This document shows positions 1 through 8,514 of a stretch of 64,000 nucleotides of DNA, piece by piece. The notes under the pieces were generated by a model, which saw only the letters and a program-made list of their open reading frames with translations, searched no databases and was not told the DNA's origin. The position numbers and the translations under genes were made by a program. Each line of letters starts with the position of its first letter. The first letter of the stretch is position 1. The stretch comes from Flavobacterium sp. (GTDB lineage Bacteria > Bacteroidota > Bacteroidia > Flavobacteriales > Flavobacteriaceae): contig NZ_JASLCE010000043.1 of NCBI RefSeq assembly GCF_030146175.1, forward strand, positions 42,092-106,091, given 5' to 3'.

Positions 1-2
1 TT

Positions 3-152
3 TACGATACGACCATAGCGGAAGCTTTGCGCGCTCAGTTTTACAAAGATCTCGACGATTCCGAGCAGATTGATCCGATACAATGGCGAAAACGATCCCG
101 AATGCAAAAATTTAAAGAACGTCTGGTACGTTTGGCCGCTCCATTAATGTAA
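3..152 (+). CDS. Cardiolipin synthase, C-terminal fragment (gene enters from the left edge)
   Basis: Only the last 49 codons are inside the window. They read as an open frame ending in TAA at 150-152 with the tail YKDLDDSEQI...W.KRS...KERLVRLAAPLM. This resembles the end of phospholipase-D-type cardiolipin synthases, where a short basic helix and a Leu/Pro tail follow the second HKD motif. The enzyme would condense phosphatidylglycerol into cardiolipin at the inner membrane. The catalytic HKD motifs lie outside the window, so the call rests on the tail alone. Other PLD-family proteins with the same ending cannot be excluded. Confidence 0.6.
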   Translation, partial: YDTTIAEALRAQFYKDLDDSEQIDPIQWRKRSRMQKFKERLVRLAAPLM

Positions 153-209
153 CTGATCGTTATAAAAAGAGGATCATCGGAAAATTAATATCCAAACTGT
201 CAAATGCTG

Positions 210-217
210 TACCTTTG
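210..217 (+). promoter_or_regulatory. -7 promoter box for the phosphoesterase gene
   Basis: TACCTTTG matches the Bacteroidota sigma-A -7 consensus TAnnTTTG and lies 17 bp before the ATG at 235. No clear -33 TTTG was found at the usual spacing. Confidence 0.55.
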
Positions 218-234
218 TAGTAAACTCCAGGCCT

Positions 235-981
235 ATGAGTAGAATAGCTATTTTTAGTGATGTACATGGAAACCTTCCGGCTTTAAAAGCCATTTTAACC
301 GATTTGGATCTGCGAAAACCCGATCAGGTATATTGTTTGGGCGATCTGGTCGATTTTGCACCCTGGCCGAATGAAGTCATCGAATTATTGCGAAGCCATC
401 GCATTCCTTGTATCATGGGAAATCACGACGAACGCATTGCTTTCGATTATCCGGTGATTCCGTTGAAAAAACACTCCGAAGACGAAACCCAGGCACGGAT
501 ACAAGCTGTTGATCATACCCGAGATACCATTACGCCCGGAAATAAAGACTTTTTAAGTAAGCTACCACAAAAAATCAGGCTGACGTTTACGCAACAGGAA
601 CGCGAGCTTGCGCTTTTACTGGTACACGGTAGTACAAGGAGTAACGAGGAATATATTTATGAAAACCATAATGAGGCCGATCTGTACGACATGATGGCGC
701 AGGAAAATACCGATATTTTGGTTATGGGACATACGCACCAATCGTATATCCGAAACATAAAAGCAGGAGAAGCTACTGAAAAACTGGCCTTGAATTGCGG
801 TTCGGTGGGACGTTCCAAAGAAGGCGAATCCATGGCAACCTATTTGTTACTGGACATTGGAACGACAACGGTAACCGTAGAAATCATCAAATTGCCGTAC
901 CCGGTCGAAGAAACGGCCGATGCGATTATGGCAAGCGGTATTCCCGATTTTTACGCCAATTTTCTATTGTTACAACGTTAG
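235..981 (+). CDS. Calcineurin-like metallophosphoesterase (YfcE/MJ0936 type)
   Basis: A 248-residue cytoplasmic protein with the complete metallophosphoesterase motif series: FSDVHGN at residues 7-13, GDLVDFAPWP near 36, GNHDE near 62, VHGS near 131, GHTH near 163 and NCGSVG near 184. These supply the Asp, His and Asn ligands of a dinuclear metal centre that hydrolyses phosphodiesters or phosphomonoesters. The length fits the single-domain YfcE/YmdB-like family. The start follows a -7 box by 17 bp. The gene is convergent with the NTF2-like gene, with only 7 bp between stops. The physiological substrate cannot be told from sequence. Confidence 0.85.
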   Translation: MSRIAIFSDVHGNLPALKAILTDLDLRKPDQVYCLGDLVDFAPWPNEVIELLRSHRIPCIMGNHDERIAFDYPVIPLKKHSEDETQARIQAVDHTRDTITPGNKDFLSKLPQKIRLTFTQQERELALLLVHGSTRSNEEYIYENHNEADLYDMMAQENTDILVMGHTHQSYIRNIKAGEATEKLALNCGSVGRSKEGESMATYLLLDIGTTTVTVEIIKLPYPVEETADAIMASGIPDFYANFLLLQR

Positions 982-988
982 GAAGTGG

Positions 989-1435
989 TTATTCGAAATT
1001 GTCGTAATACGTAAAATCTTTACTGATCATTCCATTTTCAATAGTGAAAATAGTACAGATCGGAAGCAGGAACCGGGATTTATCCGGTGCTGTACCACTC
1101 GAAGTAAACTCTACTACCACATGATGTTCTCCGGCCAGATAAATCGTCGAAACGCTATCTTTAAGATCGGGGAACAGTTGCGCTAATTCCGTATATTTTT
1201 TAATGATCTGATAACGGGATTGCTTTACGACTTCCGGACCGAGCGACGGATCCCGAAATTCGGCTGTTTCGGTATACATTTCGGATAATTTTACCCAATC
1301 GTGCTTGTTAAAATAGTCGAAATACTGTTGGATCAGTTTTTCGTTTTGGTGTAACGTTTCTTTTCGATCTGTTTTTTTATCGGAACAAGACACCATTACC
1401 ACTAAGGCGAACAAGGCTAAGACAAGATTTTTCAT
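989..1435 (-). CDS. NTF2/SnoaL-like lipoprotein
   Basis: A 148-residue protein. It starts with a hydrophobic signal (MKNLVLALFALVVMVSC) ending in a lipobox-like VMVSC, so it is predicted to be a lipoprotein anchored at Cys17. The rest reads as one NTF2-like/SnoaL fold: an N-terminal helix with the YFDYFNKHDW motif, ETAEFRDPSLG, and a closing strand (TIFTIENGMISKDFTYYDN). Members of this fold are often small ligand-binding proteins or polyketide-cyclase-like enzymes. No catalytic assignment is possible here. It stands alone and converges with the phosphoesterase gene. Confidence 0.75.
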   Translation of the reverse strand: MKNLVLALFALVVMVSCSDKKTDRKETLHQNEKLIQQYFDYFNKHDWVKLSEMYTETAEFRDPSLGPEVVKQSRYQIIKKYTELAQLFPDLKDSVSTIYLAGEHHVVVEFTSSGTAPDKSRFLLPICTIFTIENGMISKDFTYYDNFE

Positions 1436-1579
1436 AAGCGTATCGATTAGATATAATTGTAAAAGTCACAGAAATTTAGTAATTTAAAACCAAATAAAAG
1501 TTTCTTCTGACAGGAAATTTTGAATTTGGACAGGCAAAAGAAGAAATAAGGAGCTGTATTCACTTTTAAATCGATCGAT

Positions 1580-2164
1580 ATGGAAAATCAATTGTTCAAA
1601 AACATTAAAAATGCTGTAAAACATTGGTATTTATCGCTTATTGTAGGTATTCTGTTTCTTTTATTCGGATTCTGGATTTTAAAAACGCCACTGGAATCCT
1701 ATGTAACGCTGGCACTGTTGTTTGGTGTTGTTTTTTTAGTAAACGGAATCTTCGAAATTATTTTCTCCATTAGCAATCGGAAAGAAATCGACAACTGGGG
1801 CTGGATATTAGCCGGCGGGATTATCGATTTATTGTTCGGAATTGTATTGGCATCCAACGTAGGATTGTCGATGGCAGTATTGCCGTTTTATGTAGGTTTT
1901 ATACTGTTGTTCCGTTCGGTTGCGGCTATGGGCTATGCTTTCGACCTGAAAGGCTTTGGTGTGCGGGACTGGTATTGGTTATTGTTACTCGGAATTCTGG
2001 GATTGATCTTTTCGTTTATTATGATCTGGAATCCGATTTTTGGTGGAATGACCATCATCATCTGGACGGCATTGGCTTTTATTACCTATGGTCTTTTTAG
2101 AATTATCCTGGCTTTTAAACTACGCCGACTACACACTTTAGGTAAAAAGTATTTTGAAGAATAA
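1580..2164 (+). CDS. HdeD family (DUF308) membrane protein
   Basis: A 194-residue integral membrane protein with about six hydrophobic segments in three repeated pairs, each containing a Gly/Leu-rich turn such as GILFLLFGFWIL, GGIIDLLFGIVL and LGILGLIFSFIM. This triplicated pattern is typical of the HdeD/DUF308 family, known in enterobacteria for acid-resistance roles; the Bacteroidota members are uncharacterised. The C-terminus is basic (FKLRRLHTLGKKYFEE) and probably cytoplasmic. A paralogue lies at 17547-18080. The gene is monocistronic, with about 120 bp on each side. Confidence 0.8.
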   Translation: MENQLFKNIKNAVKHWYLSLIVGILFLLFGFWILKTPLESYVTLALLFGVVFLVNGIFEIIFSISNRKEIDNWGWILAGGIIDLLFGIVLASNVGLSMAVLPFYVGFILLFRSVAAMGYAFDLKGFGVRDWYWLLLLGILGLIFSFIMIWNPIFGGMTIIIWTALAFITYGLFRIILAFKLRRLHTLGKKYFEE

Positions 2165-2287
2165 TACTTTTACGGTCAATTGTTTATAAAATTTCAGAAT
2201 TGTTAAATAGAAGCGAAGAAAAAGCAAAATCAATTTGTATAAAATGTTTTTTTCGTAATTTTAATAGACTGATTTAAAACAAAAATT

Positions 2288-2983
2288 ATGGCAAATAAAC
2301 TCAATATAGTACTGGTTCACGGTGCGTGGGGAGACGGTTCTCATTGGAAAAATGTCATCCCCGAATTGGCAATGGCGGGACATACGGTCGTGGCGGCACA
2401 AAATCCGCTAACGGCATTGGCCGATGATGTAGAAACCGTAAAACGCCTGGTTGAATCTTTGGATGGTCCGACGCTTTTGGTTGGCCATTCGTATGGCGGC
2501 GTAGTTATTACCGATGCCGCGGCAAAATGTCCGGACGTGGTAGGTCTGGTGTATATTGCGGCTTTTGCGCCGGATGAAACCGAAAACCTAAAATACCTGC
2601 TGACAAAAGATGCTGTTCCGGCAGGAGGCGCTCATATTTACCCGGATGCGTACGGCAATTTCTGGATTAAGAGAGACAAATTCCGGGAAAGTTTTGCGCA
2701 CGATTGTTCCGAAGCGGAAGCCTTGGTTATGGCGGCAACCCATAAGCCCACATCGGGCAGATGTTTTGAAGACAAGCCCACAACCGTAGGGTGGAAGCGA
2801 TTGCCGGTTTGGTATCAGATTTCGGAAAGCGACCAGATGCTGCCACCGGTGACCCAACATTTTTTTGCCGAAAGGATGAATGCCAAAACCTTGTCGCTGG
2901 ATGCCAGTCACGCCTCAATGGTTTCCCATCCGCATGAGATTGCCAAACTGATATTGCGAGCGGTTAAAGAACTGGAAAAGTAA
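2288..2983 (+). CDS. Alpha/beta hydrolase (EstC-like esterase)
   Basis: A 231-residue soluble alpha/beta hydrolase. The oxyanion region is VLVHGAWGDGSHW at residues 8-20. The nucleophile elbow is GHSYGG near residue 67, giving Ser as nucleophile. A late Asp (ESDQMLPP) and the catalytic His in LDASHASMVSHPHEI near 206-214 complete the triad. The compact cap and VHGAW start match the pyrethroid-hydrolase/EstC-like group often annotated in Bacteroidota. No signal peptide is present. It is transcribed alone and ends at a bidirectional terminator. The substrate is unknown. Confidence 0.85.
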   Translation: MANKLNIVLVHGAWGDGSHWKNVIPELAMAGHTVVAAQNPLTALADDVETVKRLVESLDGPTLLVGHSYGGVVITDAAAKCPDVVGLVYIAAFAPDETENLKYLLTKDAVPAGGAHIYPDAYGNFWIKRDKFRESFAHDCSEAEALVMAATHKPTSGRCFEDKPTTVGWKRLPVWYQISESDQMLPPVTQHFFAERMNAKTLSLDASHASMVSHPHEIAKLILRAVKELEK

Positions 2984-2997
2984 TACCCAGACAAAAT

Positions 2998-3025
2998 AAA
3001 AACACCCGGATTACCGGGTGTTTTT
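2998..3025. terminator. Bidirectional rho-independent terminator
   Basis: AAACACCCGG and CCGGGTGTTT pair around a 4-nt loop, with A-rich and T-rich flanks on both sides. It sits between the convergent hydrolase (stop 2983) and beta-propeller lipoprotein (stop 3036) genes. Confidence 0.9.
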
Positions 3026-3035
3026 ATTTTTAGCA

Positions 3036-4259
3036 TTAATGGTGTAGATAATTGCTTGGACCTCCGGTGCCTTCAATCGATTCCGGCAATATACCATAGC
3101 GATTTCGCAAATCGACTTTGCCCAGATTTTCGCCGGTTTTTACGTCGACTACCGTAATCGTACCGGAATTCAGATTGGGTAGATTGAGCAGGTTATTCTG
3201 AACCGCAACCACCTCTCTTCCGGATTTTGTTTTAAAGAAAACCATATGATGCGCCCCTTCATCGGCGTCCAGTGTTCGCAACAGTTTTAACGTTGGCAAT
3301 TTGCTGATGTCGAATACCAAGACTTTTCCGGGTTGTCCGAAACTAACGTAAAGTTGTTTGTTATTGTCCATATACATTTCCAGAGCCCATCCCAATCCCA
3401 TAGCCGAACCGTCGAATGCTTTTGTAAAGGCATCGTATTTACCGGTAGTCGCATTATAGGGAGCCATCCAGATATCGCCGCCAAGCATCGTCGTAGCCAA
3501 GGCAAATTTCGGAAACTGACCTCGCAGTAATAAAACCTCCACCGGACTGGACATATCCGTCGGACTATCAGCAACGGTATAGGTTTCGATCATTTCGTAC
3601 GTATTTAAATCGATTAAGGTGCACGTATTCCCCACGCCGGAAGTCAGATCCGGATGTATCGTTGAGGTAACCATCATGAGTCCTTTTTCTTCACTGATCG
3701 AAATACCATGTGGATACATAATAAACTTGTTTGGGTTGACATCAATAGAACCGGATATTGTTTTGATCAATTGGTTATTGGATGCGTTAAAAACCCCCAC
3801 ACTTCCGCCTTTCAGGCTTCCGTCGCCACCCATAAAGGTTACAAAATAACGATTGTCGCTGGTAAAGAAAATATCTTCTCCAACGGTACTGGTACCGGTA
3901 TTAATAGGAGTGGCATTAACCAACGTAGGCAAGCCATTGGCATCTTCCACCGTACGGATCTGATACAAATAACTGCCACCTAAAGCGGTAGTGTAGAGTC
4001 TTTGGGCAAAATAATCGTAATAGATATGATGCGGAAGTACGCCTACACCCAATTCCAGTTTACTACTGATATTTCCGAAGTTGGGTGATTCGGGATCGAG
4101 CTCGATTACGGCCATACCGTCTGATCCGCCGCCAAGATGCCGATAGTCGATAAAAAACATGGAATCGTGGTTGTTATTTTCCGGATCGTGATCGTGATGA
4201 CATCCTGAAAGGGTCATCAAAGACAAAAGCAATAACGCTGAAAGTGATTTTTGTACCAT
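3036..4259 (-). CDS. Beta-propeller lipoprotein with His-rich N-terminus
   Basis: A 407-residue protein. I chose the ATG at 4259 because it starts a classic lipoprotein signal, MVQKSLSALLLLSLMTLSGC; an ATG 45 bp upstream would add a non-signal-like extension. The mature N-terminus is CHHDHDPENNNHD, a possible metal-binding tract. The body consists of WD/YncE-like blades (MAVIELDPESPNFG, TCTLIDLNTYEMIETYTV, KVLVFDISKLPTLKLLRTL, GTITVVDVKTGENLGKV) with paired His at LPHHI, GAHHM and the C-terminal YLHH. It may be a seven-bladed propeller related to selenium-binding or lactonase-like families; no enzyme activity is assigned. It is divergent from the VioB/ebo operon, 406 bp apart. Confidence 0.7.
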   Translation of the reverse strand: MVQKSLSALLLLSLMTLSGCHHDHDPENNNHDSMFFIDYRHLGGGSDGMAVIELDPESPNFGNISSKLELGVGVLPHHIYYDYFAQRLYTTALGGSYLYQIRTVEDANGLPTLVNATPINTGTSTVGEDIFFTSDNRYFVTFMGGDGSLKGGSVGVFNASNNQLIKTISGSIDVNPNKFIMYPHGISISEEKGLMMVTSTIHPDLTSGVGNTCTLIDLNTYEMIETYTVADSPTDMSSPVEVLLLRGQFPKFALATTMLGGDIWMAPYNATTGKYDAFTKAFDGSAMGLGWALEMYMDNNKQLYVSFGQPGKVLVFDISKLPTLKLLRTLDADEGAHHMVFFKTKSGREVVAVQNNLLNLPNLNSGTITVVDVKTGENLGKVDLRNRYGILPESIEGTGGPSNYLHH

Positions 4260-4665
4260 AAGTAATAGTGATTTGGGATTAATTGGGATAACTAAAATAC
4301 ACAAAATGTGATTATTTTAAAATAAAATTAAAAAACAATGGTTCTTTTTGAGAATATTTTATATTTTTAAATTTATTATTTAGTTGTCTTTTTTACAGTG
4401 TTTTAGCGTATTAAGGGAAAGATTCGTACGGTTAGCAATGTGATTAAGTGGAAATACGCGATTGATAAAACGGGTATTTATACTTGGTGGTTAAGTGTTT
4501 GTATTTGTGAAATTTATACTTTTTTAAATGGAGTATGGACATATCAGTAGCTTATTTTCGGTTATAGGGATACCAGGTTTTGAATAAATAATAAATAATC
4601 TCATTTTGAGAATAAAATAATTGCCCCAAATCTTTCATTAACGTAATAATTTAACTTGTTATAAT
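4260..4665. promoter_or_regulatory. AT-rich divergent intergenic region between the propeller lipoprotein and the VioB/ebo operon
   Basis: About 400 bp with no open frame worth calling. The motif TTTTGAGAATA occurs twice (around 4347-4357 and 4605-4614); the second overlaps a palindrome, TCTCA-TTT-TGAGA, at 4599-4611. I could not find a convincing TAnnTTTG box for either gene. The position suggests that both promoters and a shared operator lie here. Confidence 0.4.
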
Positions 4666-6474
4666 ATGGCTTATTTAAATTCACCGAGACTTACCTTTTC
4701 GGGGAAGTTTCAGGCAGATCCTTCCACGGTAAACAATGATGTGAATCATTACAACAATGAGACCTTCCAGCCCAGCTATCAGGAATATGGGGCAGGAGGA
4801 ACGAATGGTTGGTGGAATCCGGACGGAACCGGAAACTGGCGTCTGATCGATTGTGTGATCACTAGTGTGACCTATAAGGACGGTACTACCACCAGCGATC
4901 CGAATGCCGATCCGATTATCGGAATGAGTATTATGGATGCCAACAGCCGGGTGGCCGGAAAAATTGTCGATCTGGATCCTCAACAACAATCGGTTTCTCA
5001 GATTTGGGGAATGATCGTTAGAATTGGACAGGGCGAAACCGATTTTGTAAAAGGAAATTTCGAACCGATTGCCTTTAACGACATTTGGTGGAATCGTTCA
5101 ACCACTGAAAAAGGATCTGGAGGCGCATCGGCCAGCTATCAGTCGGTTGTGACAGACCTGCAATGGTCGGAAGTAGAAAGTAAATCCCGTTATCTGGAAG
5201 AATTAAGAAGTGAAAGTCCGGATCGCTTATCGATGAAATTCAACGTGGATGTGTTTAATCAGATACACGATTCCGCCCATTTTACGATTGGCCGAATAGT
5301 GGGAAGTATCGGACCATCGCGTCTGGATGAACCAAAACACTTTCTTATGGGAAGACAATTCGTTTCCGATCTTACCTGTAACAGTGGAATGTATATGCCA
5401 TTGAGCACCTCCGTATATGTGGCCAATGGATTACTAGAGGAAGAAACCAAACAATTTATTCTGGATCTTGGAAATTTTCTGCAAACAAAAGGCCCGGAAG
5501 GAACAATTGCAGAATCACGCACATTGGTTCTAGCTGCAAACATTGGGGGTGAAGATTATGTTCCGCTGGGAGAGCTCAACTTTAAGCTACCAAAATGGTA
5601 TGAAAACAGAGGTGGTTTGGTTAAGATCAGGCTAAATGACGAGCAGGTGGATATGGTGAGAAATTGCCCATTGGCAATCATGAACCAGCTACCGGACGGA
5701 AGCTTATCGCCTTTAGTTAAAGAACTTACCCATTATGTAAGAGCCGATCAGTTTGTATTCCGAATGAATCCGGGAGAAGAAAGCACCATCGATTTTTTTG
5801 CAACCAATTTAGGGCAGCCAATGGACAATCAGGTGGTTATTTGTCAGTTTCAGGATAGTTTGATCAATATCATGGGACAAGGAGACGGAACTCCGGTTAC
5901 TTCGTCGCCCAATATTCTTGCTTTCGAATCCAATGTGGTGACCGATAAAAATGGAAAAGCGACAGTAAGCGTAAAAGCGTCCAATCCGCAAAACCCAAGA
6001 GGCTTTATCGATGGACAGGTTTATGCGTTATGGTATTACCTGGATGGCTATCCGACGGTCGATTTCACGTTTAGCATGGAAAATAATAATCCTGTTGTAA
6101 CGCCGGCAACGTTATCCGGTATCGATCCGACGAACTTTATCAGTATTCTGGTTTTCGATGCCATTCAGCAGGAGATCATTGCCAAACCGGATTGGGACAA
6201 AGACGTGCAACCCGTAATGCAGCAATATGCCAATTTGTATCCGTTAATGTCCAAAGGGATTTTCAATTTGGCCAATAGAGAAGTGGTTGATAACAATGCC
6301 AAACTACTGCGATTTGTTTTCGATCTGCCAAGAGAAGACCCGAACCATATGCCGGTAACCCGTGACCTTTCGAGAGACAAAAAGCAAATGATACTGAATT
6401 ATCTCGACAGTGTTATAGAAGAAAATGCGTTGGTCGAATTATCGACGGCAGAACGTATCATCCAAAGGAGCTAA
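4666..6474 (+). CDS. VioB N-terminal-domain homologue (iminopyruvate dimer synthase-like, large half)
   Basis: A 602-residue protein without signal peptide. Its start, MAYLNSPRLTFSGKFQADPST, resembles the N-terminus of VioB as I remember it (L-FPRIHFRG...A-T-NRD). Residues ~524-585 (LYPLMSKGIFNLAN, then PVTRDLSRDKKQMILNYLD) resemble the end of the VioB first domain, where YPFMSDKVFSLAD and TRELSAPKARLFLKYL occur. In violacein, rebeccamycin and staurosporine pathways the ~1000-residue VioB/RebD/StaD enzyme couples two imino-acid molecules oxidatively. Here the protein stops where the ferritin-like domain would begin, and that domain is the next gene, 40 bp downstream. First gene of the operon. 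Remembered alignments need checking. Confidence 0.7.
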   Translation: MAYLNSPRLTFSGKFQADPSTVNNDVNHYNNETFQPSYQEYGAGGTNGWWNPDGTGNWRLIDCVITSVTYKDGTTTSDPNADPIIGMSIMDANSRVAGKIVDLDPQQQSVSQIWGMIVRIGQGETDFVKGNFEPIAFNDIWWNRSTTEKGSGGASASYQSVVTDLQWSEVESKSRYLEELRSESPDRLSMKFNVDVFNQIHDSAHFTIGRIVGSIGPSRLDEPKHFLMGRQFVSDLTCNSGMYMPLSTSVYVANGLLEEETKQFILDLGNFLQTKGPEGTIAESRTLVLAANIGGEDYVPLGELNFKLPKWYENRGGLVKIRLNDEQVDMVRNCPLAIMNQLPDGSLSPLVKELTHYVRADQFVFRMNPGEESTIDFFATNLGQPMDNQVVICQFQDSLINIMGQGDGTPVTSSPNILAFESNVVTDKNGKATVSVKASNPQNPRGFIDGQVYALWYYLDGYPTVDFTFSMENNNPVVTPATLSGIDPTNFISILVFDAIQQEIIAKPDWDKDVQPVMQQYANLYPLMSKGIFNLANREVVDNNAKLLRFVFDLPREDPNHMPVTRDLSRDKKQMILNYLDSVIEENALVELSTAERIIQRS

Positions 6475-6514
6475 AACAAACAAAACAAACAACAAAACAA
6501 AAAACAAACTACTC

Positions 6515-7636
6515 ATGATCTATCTTAAAAATATACGAATAGAAACGATTGATGATGTCAGAAAGGCACTTCAAACGGCAATAGAGCTGGAACATTCTAC
6601 GATTCCACCATACCTGACGGCGATGTTTACCCTGTTTGAAACCGGGAATGACGAGATTTCAAAATTAATCGGATCGGTTGTAGTAGAAGAAATGCTGCAT
6701 TTATCCATCGCTTGTAACTTACTGAACGCCATTGGAGGGAAACCCGTATTAAACCAACCCGGTTTTATCCCAACGTATCCGGGACCACTTCCGGGAGGCG
6801 TTGATACCGGACTGATTGTGCCGATCGCGAAGTTCACAAAAGACCTGATGAAAGATGTTTTTATGGCGATTGAAGAACCGGAAGATCCGATCAAAATAAA
6901 AAGTTTTATGATGATGAAAGGAGCAGAAGATAAGCTGACTATCGGAATGTTTTACGATAAAATTGCCAAACAGCTTACATTTCTGGAAGCAGAAGCAAAA
7001 CTGAAAGGTAAAACCATCTTTACAGGCGATTCGACGTATCAGATGACCAATGAAAAATGGTTCCCAGCCAAAGAATTATTCCCGATCACGGATTTATTGG
7101 CCGCATTAAGAGGGATCAATATCATTGTGGATCAGGGAGAAGGAACCAGTACCGATCCATTTATAAGTGAAAAAGATTTAGGACCGGACGAAGCCGCCGA
7201 ACCGGCACATTATTACCGTTTTGAAGAAATCTATAAAGGTAGAAAACTGGTAAAAGATCCGAATGCCGAAAGCGGATATTCGTATTCCGGTGATCCGATT
7301 CCGTGTGACGAATCAAAAATCCCGAATATGGCCATAAATCCTAAAATGAGCGATTATCCGACAGATTCTTCCGCTTATGTAAACAGCAAATTCTTCAATT
7401 ATACCTATACCAACCTGTTAAACAGTTTGCACATCACGTTTAACGGTGCACCGGAAAAAATTGACATGGCAATGGGACTGATGTATTCGCTGCGATTATA
7501 CGCTTTGCGATTATTAAAACTGCCGAGTCCGAATCAGCCGGGATATACCGCCGGACCAAGCTATGAATATATCACAAACGATAATTTAACGCCAAGTGAA
7601 AAAGACATGTACATGGCAAACAGAGTAAATGTTTAA
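6515..7636 (+). CDS. VioB C-terminal-domain homologue (ferritin-like iminopyruvate dimer synthase domain)
   Basis: A 373-residue protein. The ATG at 6515 is preferred over an upstream frame opening because it begins the conserved MIYLKNIRIETIDDVRKAL segment. The ferritin-like signature is clear: AIELEHSTIPPYL (E24/E26/H27), VVVEEMLHLSIACNLLNAIGGKP (E58, E59, H62; EExxH), and IIVDQGEG near residue 206, which VioB also carries. This is the metal-binding domain named ferritin-like/VioB in protein-family databases. Paired with the preceding gene it would reconstitute a two-subunit VioB. No VioA-, VioC-, VioD- or VioE-like gene is seen nearby, so the substrate is unknown. Confidence 0.8.
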   Translation: MIYLKNIRIETIDDVRKALQTAIELEHSTIPPYLTAMFTLFETGNDEISKLIGSVVVEEMLHLSIACNLLNAIGGKPVLNQPGFIPTYPGPLPGGVDTGLIVPIAKFTKDLMKDVFMAIEEPEDPIKIKSFMMMKGAEDKLTIGMFYDKIAKQLTFLEAEAKLKGKTIFTGDSTYQMTNEKWFPAKELFPITDLLAALRGINIIVDQGEGTSTDPFISEKDLGPDEAAEPAHYYRFEEIYKGRKLVKDPNAESGYSYSGDPIPCDESKIPNMAINPKMSDYPTDSSAYVNSKFFNYTYTNLLNSLHITFNGAPEKIDMAMGLMYSLRLYALRLLKLPSPNQPGYTAGPSYEYITNDNLTPSEKDMYMANRVNV

Positions 7637-7653
7637 TATAAAATTCCGAACAG

Positions 7654-8481
7654 ATGTATAAAACGGCAGAAATTACAGCACACCAGGTCATACTGGAATT
7701 GTTGCAGGACACTTTACCGGAAGTCCAACGCAGCTGGTTCGACGCCAACATAGGTTCTAAAAATAGAGATGAACTGGGAAACCAGTTCATTTCCTTATTT
7801 AGTTTGGTTCCCCGTTATATCACGCCGGACGTACCGGAATACAAACCGGAAGTCCTCAGCCGACTGGAAAAACTGTATCCCGGATTTGCTGCTTCAGAAT
7901 GGAATAACCAACAATTGTGCAGGGTATTTTTAATGGTTAATCTACCTCTGGAAAGAAATGAAATCATCCTGAAATTGCTATTCGAAACAGCCGATATAAA
8001 AGAACTGATAACCCTATACAAAGGCCTGTATTTTCTTGATAATGCAGAAGATTTCACCTTGCGGATGCAGGAAGGTGTACGCACCAATATGACCGATGTT
8101 TTTGAAGCCATAGCCCTGCATAATCCGTATGCCTACCTGTATTTACCCGAAGATGCCTGGAACCAACTGGTTTTAAAAGCCGTTTTTACCGCGAGACCCT
8201 TATTCCGTATTTATGGTCTGGATTTGCGGGCAAACGAAAAACTGGCTTTTATGCTTCACGGATACATTCACGAACGCTGGTCGGCGGGAAGAGCCGTAAC
8301 GCCCGAAATATGGAGAGGAATCGAAGGTTTTGTCGATGAGGTTATCGAAACCGATCTGTATAAAGTCATGCAAACCGGAACACCGCTCGAACAAGAAGTA
8401 GCCGCCAAAATTCTGGAAAACCACGGAAGATGCTGGAACGAAATAGGAGCCGATTATCAGGCATTGATCAGCAACGCATAA
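7654..8481 (+). CDS. eboA: EboA family protein
   Basis: A 275-residue, largely helical soluble protein that starts 17 bp after the ferritin-like gene. The assignment rests partly on its own features (HxVxLELL start, segments such as ITLYKGLYFLDN, YAYLYLPEDAWNQLVLKAVF, PLFRIYGLDLRAN) and mainly on position, immediately before an unmistakable eboB-eboF series. EboA is a conserved protein of unknown biochemical function in the ebo cluster, which in Nostoc punctiforme is needed to move scytonemin precursors to the periplasm. There is no signal peptide or membrane segment. The gene is tightly spaced within the operon. Confidence 0.75.
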   Translation: MYKTAEITAHQVILELLQDTLPEVQRSWFDANIGSKNRDELGNQFISLFSLVPRYITPDVPEYKPEVLSRLEKLYPGFAASEWNNQQLCRVFLMVNLPLERNEIILKLLFETADIKELITLYKGLYFLDNAEDFTLRMQEGVRTNMTDVFEAIALHNPYAYLYLPEDAWNQLVLKAVFTARPLFRIYGLDLRANEKLAFMLHGYIHERWSAGRAVTPEIWRGIEGFVDEVIETDLYKVMQTGTPLEQEVAAKILENHGRCWNEIGADYQALISNA

Positions 8482-8514
8482 CACACCATTACAAATTACT
8501 AAAAAAGAAAAACG

